Of a stretch of 64,000 nucleotides of DNA, positions 24,561 through 32,808 are shown piece by piece; within the stretch, counting starts at the first letter, position 1, and every line of letters begins with the position of its first letter. Below the pieces are notes generated by a model. That model saw only the letters and a program-made list of their open reading frames with translations. It did not search any database and was not told the DNA's origin. The DNA comes from Lujinxingia vulgaris (GTDB lineage Bacteria; Myxococcota_A; Bradymonadia; Bradymonadales; Bradymonadaceae), in assembly GCF_007997005.1 (NCBI RefSeq), contig NZ_VOSL01000013.1:1-64000 (forward strand), read 5' to 3'. The translations under genes and the position numbers were made by a program.

Positions 24561-25257
24561 CGGCCGCCTCACGCACCAGCGTGGGCACCGGGCGCTTCTC
24601 GCCAGGCTCGGTCTGCGGCAACGGCAGCGCGGTGAGCACCTGCGAGATCGCGTCGCTCAAGGTCAGCCGGAAGCCGTCGGTGCGCGCGTTCAAAAAGGTG
24701 TAGCCGGCCAGCGAAGGCACCGCCACCATCAGGCCGGCCGCCGTGGTCAAAAGCGCCTTCCAGATGCCCGAGGCCAGAAGCTGGGCGTCGACCATCGCCG
24801 CGCCCGCGCCCTGCAGGCCGATGAAAAGCTCGACCATGCCCACCACCGTGCCCAGAAGCCCCAGGAGCGGAGCGACCTGCGCGATGAACGAGAGGGCGCC
24901 GACATTCTTTTCCAGACGCTGCAGCTCCAGACTTCCGCAACGCGCCGCCTCGGCCTCCACCCGATCCGGGCGACGCTCAAAGGTCTCCAGCATCGCGTCG
25001 ATCACGCGCCCCACCGGGTGCACGCTACCCCGGGCACGCTCGCGCGCCCCGGCCACATCACCCTCATCAATCGCCTCAAGCACCTCGCCAAGCCACTGCA
25101 CCTGGCCTAAGCGCTGCGCCCGAAACTCCAGCGCCTTTTTGACAAAAATGGCCACCATCAACGCCGAACAGGCGTAGATCGGGGCCATCGCCCATCCCCC
25201 GTTTGTCATCAATTCGCCAAGCGTCATCACTGCTCTCATCGCTTCGGTGGACGTCAA
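24550..25257 (-). CDS. exbB: MotA/TolQ/ExbB proton channel family protein
   Basis: An ExbB-type inner-membrane protein of about 235 aa. Three membrane helices are seen: APIYACSALMVAIFVKKAL, VAPLLGLLGTVVGMVELFIG and LLTTAAGLMVAVPSLAGYTF, with the family signature GLLGTVVGM and ALLTTAAGL. The start is uncertain. The TTG at 25257 has the best ribosome-binding site (GGAG, 6 nt); ATGs at 25239 and 25227 and a GTG at 25284 are alternatives. It is first in the exbB-exbD-tonB operon and has a Fur-box-like site about 40 bp upstream. Confidence 0.92.
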   Translation of the reverse strand: MTSTEAMRAVMTLGELMTNGGWAMAPIYACSALMVAIFVKKALEFRAQRLGQVQWLGEVLEAIDEGDVAGARERARGSVHPVGRVIDAMLETFERRPDRVEAEAARCGSLELQRLEKNVGALSFIAQVAPLLGLLGTVVGMVELFIGLQGAGAAMVDAQLLASGIWKALLTTAAGLMVAVPSLAGYTFLNARTDGFRLTLSDAISQVLTALPLPQTEPGEKRPVPTLVREAADAV

Positions 25258-25297
25258 ACCACGCTCCTTCCATAGCGTAATCACTCCACCCTAACAA

Positions 25298-25312
25298 TGA
25301 AAATCAGTTTCA
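25298..25312 (-). promoter_or_regulatory. Fur-box-like operator of exbB-exbD-tonB
   Basis: TGAAAATCAGTTTCA is a 7-1-7 inverted repeat close to the Fur consensus TGATAATCATTATCA. On the minus strand it extends into hexamer-phased repeats (GAAATT GAAACT GATTTT). It lies just upstream of exbB in the only AT-rich stretch of the region. Binding has not been shown. Confidence 0.65.
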
Positions 25313-25369
25313 ATTTCACATCTTTTCGTCTTTTTTCGACGACTTAGCCCCCACCGCAAGCGCGCGCGC

Positions 25370-25442
25370 CCCCGATCACGCGATCTGCGGTGAATGGACA
25401 CCCTCTCGGCCTCACCGCGATCGCGTTGCATCCCCGTTTTTG
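25370..25442. repeat. Degenerate fragment related to the 41/42-bp arrays
   Basis: Between the rhodanese gene end and the exbB promoter lie CCCGATCACGCGATC and, roughly 43 bp on, CCGCGATCGCGTT followed by CCCCGTTTTTGGC. These match elements of the arrays at 5.5 and 19.7 kb (GCGATCAC, TTTTTGG). Confidence 0.45.
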
Positions 25443-25444
25443 GC

Positions 25445-26422
25445 TTAAGGCACCCGCACCGGCCGATCGCCCTGCCGCGTCCACTCCCACATCGACGCAT
25501 CGTAGTTGGCGACCTCCCCGTACCCCAGCGCCCGCAGCACCGAGTACACAAAGCCCGAGCGGATGCCCCCGGTGCAGTACGCGATCACCTCGTCGCCACG
25601 CTCGATCTCCCGCGCTTTGAGCATCGCCTCAATCGCCTGGCGAGTCTTCAGCTGCTGGCCCTCAAAGAGATCTTCCCACCACAGATGCTGCGCCCCCGGG
25701 ATGTGTCCGGCGCGCGACTCCCCGTACTTGACCTTGCCGCCATACTCCTCGGCCTCGCGCGTATCGAGCAGCGCCACATCGTCGCGGGAGAGCGCTGCCT
25801 GAACCTCGGCGGTGGTCGCCCGGTGGGCCTCCTGGCGCCGCACCTCAAAATCACCGGCGCTTCGGTCGGCCTGCGCTCCGGATTCAAGCTCGTGTCCAGC
25901 CGCCTCCCAGGCCTGAACGCCCCCCCAGAGCACATAGACCTTCCCATGCCCCAGATACTCCAGCGTCCAATGCAAGCGCCCCTCCTCGCCCCAGGTCCCC
26001 GGCGCGCGCCAGCCCCCGTAGACCACCACCGACTTATCGTTAAAGACGCCGGCCTCCCTCATGCGCACCTCCAGATGCGCATCGCCCGCCAGCGCCCCCT
26101 GCTGCTCCCCGCTCACAAGCGTCGTCCAGGGCAGGTTCGCCGCGTTGGGAAGATGTCCCCGTCGAAAATCCGAGGCCTCCCGCGCATCGAGCACCGCCGC
26201 CCCCTCGGCGACAAGCTCCCGGGCGCGTTCCACATCCACAAACACTTCAACGGCCTGCTCCCCGAACGCCACCAGCGACCCGGCGCCGCCGCTGCGCTCC
26301 TGCGCCTGCACCGGGCAAAGCACACCGCTGACGCAGAGCAAAAGTGCCACCAACACGCTCCCCACCGCCCCACCTCCCAGAAGGCTCCCTACGCTTCTTT
26401 TACGCCCACTCTCTGCTGCCAA
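25445..26422 (-). CDS. Exported two-domain rhodanese-type sulfurtransferase
   Basis: A 325-aa thiosulfate/mercaptopyruvate sulfurtransferase-like protein with a Sec signal peptide (VLVALLLCVSGVLCPVQAQ). Two rhodanese domains follow, at about 60-180 and 195-325. The second has the active Cys in IAYCTGGIRSGF. The corresponding loop of the first (VVVYGGWRAPG) has no Cys, as in most two-domain rhodaneses. It should act in the periplasm on a sulfane sulfur donor. The start is a TTG with AGGAG 6 nt upstream. It is a diverged paralogue of the next gene upstream on the same strand. Confidence 0.85.
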   Translation of the reverse strand: MAAESGRKRSVGSLLGGGAVGSVLVALLLCVSGVLCPVQAQERSGGAGSLVAFGEQAVEVFVDVERARELVAEGAAVLDAREASDFRRGHLPNAANLPWTTLVSGEQQGALAGDAHLEVRMREAGVFNDKSVVVYGGWRAPGTWGEEGRLHWTLEYLGHGKVYVLWGGVQAWEAAGHELESGAQADRSAGDFEVRRQEAHRATTAEVQAALSRDDVALLDTREAEEYGGKVKYGESRAGHIPGAQHLWWEDLFEGQQLKTRQAIEAMLKAREIERGDEVIAYCTGGIRSGFVYSVLRALGYGEVANYDASMWEWTRQGDRPVRVP

Positions 26423-26529
26423 ATCCGCTCCTGTTCTCTTTCTTTACTCGCACCCAACCCTCACGACGTCCCATCATGCCCCCAACACTCCCAACATCAC
26501 CTGAACGCCCTGATTAAAATAACCTGATT

Positions 26530-26572
26530 AAAAAAACCGCCTCGACGTAGAGACGTCTCGGCGGCGTTCTTT
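26530..26572 (-). terminator. Terminator of the second sulfurtransferase gene
   Basis: An imperfect GC-rich hairpin (about 26537-26564, loop near AGAG) is followed on the minus strand by a T run (A7 at 26530-26536). A TTCTTTATTT stretch on the other side may let it work both ways. AACCTGATTAAAA occurs twice in and before the A tract. Confidence 0.65.
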
Positions 26573-26646
26573 ATTTGATCACGAGTGGCTGCCCGGCGAG
26601 CAACACCCACGCAGCGTGGGCCTCGCCAGGCTTCCTGAATGAAGCA

Positions 26647-27612
26647 TTACTCGCGCTCTTCGACCACCTTCACCGTGTCTTCATCCCGCGACCACTCCCA
26701 CCACGACCCGTCGTAATTTTTGGGCTCGGGGTAGTCCAGGTACTTGAGCACGGCGTAAAAGAACCCGCTGCGCACGCCGCTCTGGCAGTAGGGAATCGCC
26801 AGCGTGCCATCCACAATGCCCAGCGCCTCAAGCTCGGCGCGCAGCTCATCGACCGGGCGCAGCGTGCCATCTTCCGACAACACGTTCTCCCAGTGGTAAT
26901 GCACGGCTTCAGGGATGTGGCCACCTTCGGGGTTGTCGCGCAGATTCTCGGCAAACCACTCCTCGATGGTGCGCGTATCCACCAGGCGAATCGTGTCATC
27001 CTCAATTGCCGCCTCAACCTCCTCGATCGTGGCGCGGCGCTGCGGCTGAAGGTCGACGGTGAAGTCGCCCGCCACGGCCTCATTCACGCCCGCCTCAATC
27101 GCCTCAAAACGCGCGCCGGTCCACTGATCGAAGCCCCCGTCGAGCAGGTAGACGTTCTCGTGGCCCAGGTACTCTAGCGTCCAGAAGACGCGGCCCGAAG
27201 CCGACTCCGAGCTGCCCCCACCGCCGTAGATCAGCACCGGCTGCTCGTCATTGACGCCGTACTCGCGCGCGATCGTCTGCAGGGTCTCGGCGTCATCATA
27301 AAGAATGCCGTTGAAGTCCGGCTTCGCAAAGACGCTCCACTTGATGTTGATCGCCCCGGGAACATGCCCGGTGGCGTAGGTGGCTTCGGCACGCGTGTCG
27401 AGCACCAGCGCGCCCTGGCGACGCAAAAACTCAAACTCCTCGGCGTTAACAAAAACCTCCGCCTCACAGGTCCCCGTCTCTTCCGAGCAGCCCTCGGGCG
27501 TCTCAAACTGCGCGGCCTCCTGACCACACCCCACCGAGAGCGTCAGCGTCACCGCTGCCGCAGCCCACACCGACCATCGACCAGCTGCCCTCGTCGCTTC
27601 GATCATGCTCAT
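26647..27612 (-). CDS. Lipoprotein two-domain rhodanese-type sulfurtransferase
   Basis: A 321-aa protein with lipobox LSVGC (Cys near residue 29) and two rhodanese domains. The second carries the active Cys in IPYCQSGVRSGFFYAVL. The first has VLIYGGGGSSESASGR without Cys. It shares ARE/DTR, WTLEYLGH and NYDGSWWEWSR-type segments with the neighbouring exported rhodanese, so the two arose by duplication. It should transfer sulfane sulfur on the periplasmic side of a membrane. The ATG has GGAAGG upstream. A terminator-like hairpin lies just ahead of this site. Confidence 0.87.
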   Translation of the reverse strand: MSMIEATRAAGRWSVWAAAAVTLTLSVGCGQEAAQFETPEGCSEETGTCEAEVFVNAEEFEFLRRQGALVLDTRAEATYATGHVPGAINIKWSVFAKPDFNGILYDDAETLQTIAREYGVNDEQPVLIYGGGGSSESASGRVFWTLEYLGHENVYLLDGGFDQWTGARFEAIEAGVNEAVAGDFTVDLQPQRRATIEEVEAAIEDDTIRLVDTRTIEEWFAENLRDNPEGGHIPEAVHYHWENVLSEDGTLRPVDELRAELEALGIVDGTLAIPYCQSGVRSGFFYAVLKYLDYPEPKNYDGSWWEWSRDEDTVKVVEERE

Positions 27613-27630
27613 CGCTACCCTTCCTGCGTC

Positions 27631-27656
27631 AAAAAAAGGCCCGACACCTGCCGGGC
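27631..27656 (-). terminator. Terminator-like hairpin in the leader of the lipoprotein sulfurtransferase
   Basis: GCCCG (27639-27643) pairs with CGGGC (27652-27656). On the minus strand this is followed by C and seven Ts, just before the ribosome-binding site of the gene that starts at 27612. As nothing else is transcribed into it from upstream, it may attenuate that gene. Confidence 0.45.
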
Positions 27657-27659
27657 ATC

Positions 27660-27715
27660 CGTTTTTATATAATCCCTATTCGCAAACTAGGATTTACGAA
27701 CAAGACAAAACATAG
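27660..27715 (+). promoter_or_regulatory. AT-rich divergent promoter region
   Basis: TATAAT occurs at 27668-27673 on the plus strand within TTTTTATATAATCCC; no good -35 is seen at the right spacing. On the minus strand the same region gives TATATAA. It lies between the divergent genes that start at 27612 and 27918. The remaining bases up to 27917 hold nothing recognised. Confidence 0.3.
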
Positions 27716-27917
27716 CGACGTGGTAGGAATTATTCAACAGCGAAAAACAGAGTCCATAAACCAAGCAAAATCAACCACTTACAAAGACACACCCCGAGGA
27801 GCTTCAAAGTTTTTTCACCCCGGCACGCAACTTTCTCCGCCGCCGCTCGACAATAAGAGGGTGACCCTGACCGACGCGCGAGGTGCGCGTGCTCGTCCCT
27901 GCCCTCTCGGAGAACCC

Positions 27918-30122
27918 ATGACCCGCATCGACGGCTCCAACACCCCCGCCCCCCTCCCCACCGACGAGGAGTTTGTCGGGCCCCTTCCGCCCACCTGCAC
28001 CCCCTCGCCAGCGCAGAGCGCCGGCGCTTCGGGCGCATCGTCGGTGAGCGAAACCTCCCCCCAGACCGACGCCTGGGAGGAGCCCTCAAAACCCTCCCTC
28101 TTTGAGCGCGCAAAAAGCGCCGCCACCGGCAGCCTGGAGCGCGCCCGCCAGGCCCTGGGCGACCCCGGCGCACTGACCCGCCAGGCCTTTGAGCCGGTCG
28201 TCGACTTCTTTGAGCCCTCCCCCTCCACCACCGAGGCCATCGCCCAGACCCGCCAGAAGATCGAGGAGACCGTCACCCGCGTCACCGACAACCTCGACCC
28301 CGAGACGCTTGAGAAGACCGCACAAACCCTGGCCGAGAACCCCGAGCTCTTCGTCCAGGCCATTGAAGTCTCCATCGACCGGGCCCAGGCCACCGTCGAC
28401 GCCGCCAGAGCTCTGGGCAACGACGCGCTGGCCACCGTCGAGCAGCGTTTTGATCAAAAAGTCGACGAGGCAAAAGACAACATCAACGAGGCAAAAGACA
28501 ACCTCACCAACGCCGCCAGAACCCTCGGCCAGGCCCACGCCGCCGTCTCCGACGCCATCGACAAAAAGATCGATCAGGAGATCGCCGAGGCCAAAACCGC
28601 CATCAAAGAAGGCATCAAAGAAGGCCTGCAAGACGCCGCGACCCTCTACAAAGGCTACGAGCTGGCCGATCGCCTCGTCGACTCCGCCATCGTCGGGGTC
28701 GCCTCGATGGCCGGAGACGCGGTGAGCAGCGCCGTCGTCGGTATCGTCACCGGCATTGGCGAGACCATCGTCGAAGAGCGCGAGGCCTATATGAACGCCC
28801 TCGGCCACCTGGAAGCTGCCCACGACTGGGCCTCCAGCCCGGTCAACCTCAGCGACGACAGCCTTCCGGAGATCGCCGCAAAGCTCTTCATCGGCGATTC
28901 TCGCGTGGCGTTTGCCGCCAGCGTCGCCCTCGAGGCGCTCGAAGTGGTGCCCGACGCCGCAGAGGTCCTCCTTAAAGCCGCCAAAGCGCTCCCCTCGGAA
29001 GAAAACTTCAACGCGATGCTCGATGACATTCAACCGGGCGAAACCCGCGAGATCAGCGGTGAGCTTCTCGCCAAGCTCTCCGTCGGCTTCGGGGCCAGCG
29101 TCAGCACCTCGGGTTCCGTCGAAATCACCCGCGACGCCAAAAACCCCAATCTCATCGAGATCACCTTCAAAGACGCCGACGCCGGAGCGCTGGTCTTAGG
29201 CAAAAGCGTGCAGGGCCAGGGCGCGTCACTCGACCTCGGCCTTAAACGCACCGACAGCGCTACCCTGCGCTTCGACACCCGCGAGCCCGCCCAACTCAAC
29301 CGCGCGCGCATGGCCACCACCGCCGCCTTCCTTTCGGTCGATCCCGACACCCTCGCCAACGTCTTCAAAGATCACTACGTCGCCACTCGCCAGGAGATCG
29401 CCACCTCCATCTCCGCCTCCGCCTCCATGCCTACACTCCCCCTGGGCATCGACATCGGCTCCACCACCACCGTCGCACATGAGCACCGCGTTGATGACCA
29501 TGCCTCCATCCATCGCTTCGAGATGGGCATCAAGCCGGAGCTCTCCCTGGGCAAAGATCTTGTCCAACTCCCCCCCGAGGTCTTCGCCTCCCTCTCCCGG
29601 AATGCCTCCAACGCAGCCTCCGGCACACTCGCCGAAATCTTCGCCTCCCAGACCGGCGGGCAGGTCGGCCTCAAAGCCGGCCTCGCCGCCGAGGCCACGA
29701 TGGCGGTGGAGTTCCACAACATCACCCCCCAGACCCTGGAGGTGGACCTCAAGCTCACCGGCGATCTGGCCGGCCCCGAACATGAGCTTCACGTCAAGGT
29801 CACGCTTCACGATCTGCCCGAGCTCGCAAAAGCCCTCGACCGCACCCCCGACGAGCTGGCCCGCGCCCTCAACGAGGGCTCAATCACCCCGGCCGAGCTC
29901 TTCAACATCGTCGGCAAACCCGCCGAACATCTGGAGGTCAAAATCACCCGCTCCAGCACGCAGTTCACAGGCACAAAGCTCGATATGATGGGCCTCAAAC
30001 TCAACAACGGCACCCGCCAGAAGACCGAAGAGGTCTGGAGCCACTTCGGCGCCCGCGAGCCCGACGCCCAGGCCGAGCTAACTCCCTTTAAGGCCGCGCT
30101 GCATCACGACATCTCGATCTAA
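27918..30122 (+). CDS. Large helical protein of unknown function
   Basis: A 734-aa protein of no recognised family. It begins with a Pro-rich segment, then a long amphipathic helical region of about residues 70-230 with repeating Lys/Asp/Ala patterns (RFDQKVDEAKDNINEAKDNL) that looks apolipoprotein- or LEA-like. A weakly hydrophobic Gly/Ala/Val stretch follows (VDSAIVGVASMAGDAVSSAV). The second half mixes probable beta strands (GFGASVSTSGSVEITRD; VEFHNITPQTLEVDLKLTG). There is no signal peptide. The ATG has GGAG 5 nt upstream; the frame runs 66 codons further with no support. It may be a secreted or structural protein, but this is a guess. Confidence 0.75.
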   Translation: MTRIDGSNTPAPLPTDEEFVGPLPPTCTPSPAQSAGASGASSVSETSPQTDAWEEPSKPSLFERAKSAATGSLERARQALGDPGALTRQAFEPVVDFFEPSPSTTEAIAQTRQKIEETVTRVTDNLDPETLEKTAQTLAENPELFVQAIEVSIDRAQATVDAARALGNDALATVEQRFDQKVDEAKDNINEAKDNLTNAARTLGQAHAAVSDAIDKKIDQEIAEAKTAIKEGIKEGLQDAATLYKGYELADRLVDSAIVGVASMAGDAVSSAVVGIVTGIGETIVEEREAYMNALGHLEAAHDWASSPVNLSDDSLPEIAAKLFIGDSRVAFAASVALEALEVVPDAAEVLLKAAKALPSEENFNAMLDDIQPGETREISGELLAKLSVGFGASVSTSGSVEITRDAKNPNLIEITFKDADAGALVLGKSVQGQGASLDLGLKRTDSATLRFDTREPAQLNRARMATTAAFLSVDPDTLANVFKDHYVATRQEIATSISASASMPTLPLGIDIGSTTTVAHEHRVDDHASIHRFEMGIKPELSLGKDLVQLPPEVFASLSRNASNAASGTLAEIFASQTGGQVGLKAGLAAEATMAVEFHNITPQTLEVDLKLTGDLAGPEHELHVKVTLHDLPELAKALDRTPDELARALNEGSITPAELFNIVGKPAEHLEVKITRSSTQFTGTKLDMMGLKLNNGTRQKTEEVWSHFGAREPDAQAELTPFKAALHHDISI

Positions 30123-30137
30123 GCCGATGCATCAAAC

Positions 30138-30166
30138 GCGCGGTGCGGCGTCGCGTCGCACCGCGC
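30138..30166. terminator. GC-rich hairpin between convergent genes
   Basis: A 10-bp perfect stem, GCGCGGTGCG and CGCACCGCGC, with a 9-nt loop lies between the stops at 30122 (+) and 30176 (-). There is no T run. Confidence 0.5.
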
Positions 30167-30175
30167 CCTCCCCTC

Positions 30176-30595
30176 TCACTCCAGATCGTCGAGCCCCATC
30201 CGAGCCGCGTAGGCTTTGATCGCGGCCACCGGCGCCCGAAAGGTCTCCTCGCTGCCGATGTTGAAGACCACCCCCATGATCTGATCCTGAACTGCGACGA
30301 TTCGCTCCATCGACTCCCGCGGGTCGAGGACCAATAATTGCACCGAGCCATCGGGCGCCGCTCGCCCCACCTGGCGACTGAACTCCTTGATACGCCGCAC
30401 GTTGGTGAAGGCCACAAGCCAGGGCTGATCCCCCAGCAGAGTCACCATCGGCGTCGACGGGCCGTCCTGGCGCTCGGTGGGCAAAAAGTACCAGCCCTTG
30501 AGCAAAAACACCGCGCGCCAGAGCGCCTCAATGTTCTCTGTGGTAGGTTCGCGGCGTGCGCGGGCGACGTAGTCGCGGATCTCAAGTGCAGACAT
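30176..30595 (-). CDS. Small SseB-like protein
   Basis: A 139-aa cytoplasmic protein starting MSALEIRDYVARARREP. The segment GDQPWLVAFTNVRRIKEFSRQ resembles the SseB N-terminal family, where a short strand before AFT is typical. No catalytic residues are evident. The ATG has AGGAG 9 nt upstream. The long in-frame extension upstream overlaps the divergent polyferredoxin gene and is not used. Confidence 0.6.
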   Translation of the reverse strand: MSALEIRDYVARARREPTTENIEALWRAVFLLKGWYFLPTERQDGPSTPMVTLLGDQPWLVAFTNVRRIKEFSRQVGRAAPDGSVQLLVLDPRESMERIVAVQDQIMGVVFNIGSEETFRAPVAAIKAYAARMGLDDLE

Positions 30596-30715
30596 GGTCT
30601 CATTCTCCTGATAGCGATCGCGCCGGGAATCCAACGCGCCCACATGCTCTTTTCCAAGCGCAGCACCCCACGTCAAGCACCACCGCTCCCAAGCCGTATG
30701 CCGTAGGTCACTTCC

Positions 30716-32659
30716 ATGCGTCTCCCCTTGTTGCGGCTCGCCAGCCTTCTTCTCATCACGCTCTTCGTAGGCGTTTTTCCACTGGCGTCGTGGGCGCAAA
30801 CCTCGACCGACGCACACGCCAGCAACGAACACGCCAGCGACGAACACGCCGGCCACGCCCACGAGCACGCATCAGGCGAAGGCTCCGAAGAGGTCCTGGA
30901 GTGGATCTGCCCGATGGAGTGCAACGACCTTCGTTTTGAGGAGTTCACCAGCTGCCCGATCTGCGGCATGGACGTGGTCCCCCACCGCGTACGCCGCAGC
31001 GCCCCGGCCGATGCCGACCTCTTCGGCGAGCTTGAGGAGGGGGGCTTTTTCGACAGTGAAGCGTTGATGAGCGAGGCCGAGGTCATCGCCGAGCGCCCCG
31101 AGCGCGCGTTGATGCCGGGGGTACCGAACTGGATCTTTTACCTGGGCTGCGCTCTGCTCATTGCCCTCTCCTTTGTGCTGCTCCTCGCGCTGGGCAAACC
31201 CACGCGCAACATGAAAAAGACCTCCAAACGCTGGGACTACCCCCGCTTTGAGCTCACGCGCCTCTCCTTCTTTAAGACCTTTGTGACCTGGCGGGGCTTC
31301 CAACCCCTGGTGCAGCTACCCGTCGTCGCGCTCTTCATCCTTGTGATCGTCGCCGGTCTCATCGGCTCTCAGGATCCCTCCCGCAACATCGCGCCGGTGC
31401 TCACCTGGAACATCTGGTGGATGGGCCTGATCTTCTTTGCGTTTTTTGCCGGCGAGATCTGGTGCACGGTCTGCCCCTGGATGGCGGTGCCGGACTGGAT
31501 CAAGCGGCTGAGCGCCAAACTCCCCGGTCGCGACCGCGCCATCGGCCTGGAGCGCACCTGGCCTAAAGCCCTGCGCAACCTCTACCCGGCCATCGTCATG
31601 TTCATGGCGCTGACCTGGCTGGAGCTCGCCTACGAAGCCCCCTACCGCCCCGCGCTCACCTCGATCATGGGGCTGGCGATGGTGGCGATGGCCGCAGCCA
31701 CCCTCTTTATCTTCGAGCGCAAAGGGTTTTGCCGCTACGTCTGCCCGGTAGGCCGCGTCACCGGGGCCTACGGTACCACCGGCATGCTGGAGATCCGCCG
31801 CCGCGACGCCCAGATCTGCAAGTCCTGCCAGACCAAAGACTGCTTCCACGGCAACGAGCGCGGCCTGCCCTGCCCCACCGGCGAATTTATGGGGGCGATG
31901 AATGAGAACAGCTACTGCACCATGTGCACCGAGTGTCTGAAGACCTGCCCCCACGACAACATCGGCATCAACATCCGCGCCCCGATCGCCGACCTCTTAG
32001 GCCCCCACCGCAAGCGCCTCGATGAGGCATGGCTGCTGCTGGCGATCTTTTTGGTCACGATCTTCCACGGCCTGGCGATGATCCCGGTCTGGACCCGCCA
32101 GACCGTCCCGCCGCTGCGCGACGCTCTCGAAGCAACGCTGGGCGTCGACCCGGGCTACCTGACCACCTTCACCCTGGGCATGGTGGGCTTCTTCGGCGCG
32201 TCCACGCTCCTCTACCTGGGGGTGTGCTGGCTCTCGAAGTTCGCCAGCGGCAACGTCTTCTACCGCCTGCGCGACTTCTTCATCGCCTACGCCTACCCGC
32301 TTCTGCCGGTGGCGCTGGCCTACCACCTGGCGCACAACGCGCTGCACTTCTTCTACGAGGGCAGCAAGCTTTTGCGCCTGATCAGCGACCCCTTCGGCTG
32401 GGGCTGGGATCTTTTTGGCACCGCCAAAAGCCCCCTCTCGATGGTCGTGCCTCTGGAGTGGCTCTGGGGCGCCCAGCTCACGCTGGTGCTCCTGGGCAAC
32501 CTCGCCACGCTGTGGCTGGTCAACCGCGCCACCCACCGCATGTTTGGCAACCGCCGTCAGGCCATCAAAGCGCTGATCCCGGTGGCGATCTTCGCGCTCC
32601 TGCTCAGCGTCGCCGCCCTCTGGCTGCTCTCCCAGCCCATGGAGATGCGCACCGCCTGA
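30716..32659 (+). CDS. Membrane polyferredoxin with N-terminal heavy-metal-binding domain
   Basis: A 647-aa membrane protein. It has a signal peptide and a His-rich stretch (HAGHAHEHASGEGSEE), then a heavy-metal-binding domain with EWICPMECNDL and CPICGMDVVPH (about residues 60-95). Multiple membrane helices follow. Between them are NapH/NosR/CcoG-type cysteine motifs: WCTVCPW, CRYVCPVGRVTGAYG, CKSCQTKDC...PCPTG and CTMCTECLKTCP, the last two giving 4Fe-4S sites. It should move electrons across or along the inner membrane, possibly tied to copper or another metal. It is not a standard NosR, as no FMN domain is seen. The start has only a weak ribosome-binding site. Confidence 0.8.
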   Translation: MRLPLLRLASLLLITLFVGVFPLASWAQTSTDAHASNEHASDEHAGHAHEHASGEGSEEVLEWICPMECNDLRFEEFTSCPICGMDVVPHRVRRSAPADADLFGELEEGGFFDSEALMSEAEVIAERPERALMPGVPNWIFYLGCALLIALSFVLLLALGKPTRNMKKTSKRWDYPRFELTRLSFFKTFVTWRGFQPLVQLPVVALFILVIVAGLIGSQDPSRNIAPVLTWNIWWMGLIFFAFFAGEIWCTVCPWMAVPDWIKRLSAKLPGRDRAIGLERTWPKALRNLYPAIVMFMALTWLELAYEAPYRPALTSIMGLAMVAMAAATLFIFERKGFCRYVCPVGRVTGAYGTTGMLEIRRRDAQICKSCQTKDCFHGNERGLPCPTGEFMGAMNENSYCTMCTECLKTCPHDNIGINIRAPIADLLGPHRKRLDEAWLLLAIFLVTIFHGLAMIPVWTRQTVPPLRDALEATLGVDPGYLTTFTLGMVGFFGASTLLYLGVCWLSKFASGNVFYRLRDFFIAYAYPLLPVALAYHLAHNALHFFYEGSKLLRLISDPFGWGWDLFGTAKSPLSMVVPLEWLWGAQLTLVLLGNLATLWLVNRATHRMFGNRRQAIKALIPVAIFALLLSVAALWLLSQPMEMRTA

Positions 32660-32808
32660 AATCGCCCCTGTGATTTTGCCCGCTGAGCACGTATTTACTT
32701 CGCCACCGGCCCCGCTATGGTAGCCTGCCGGTGGGCCGCGCCGCGGCTCGCACTCTCACGTCGTACCTCTCACACGCATGCTGCCGAGCTCGGCGCATCC
32801 CCCTGGCC

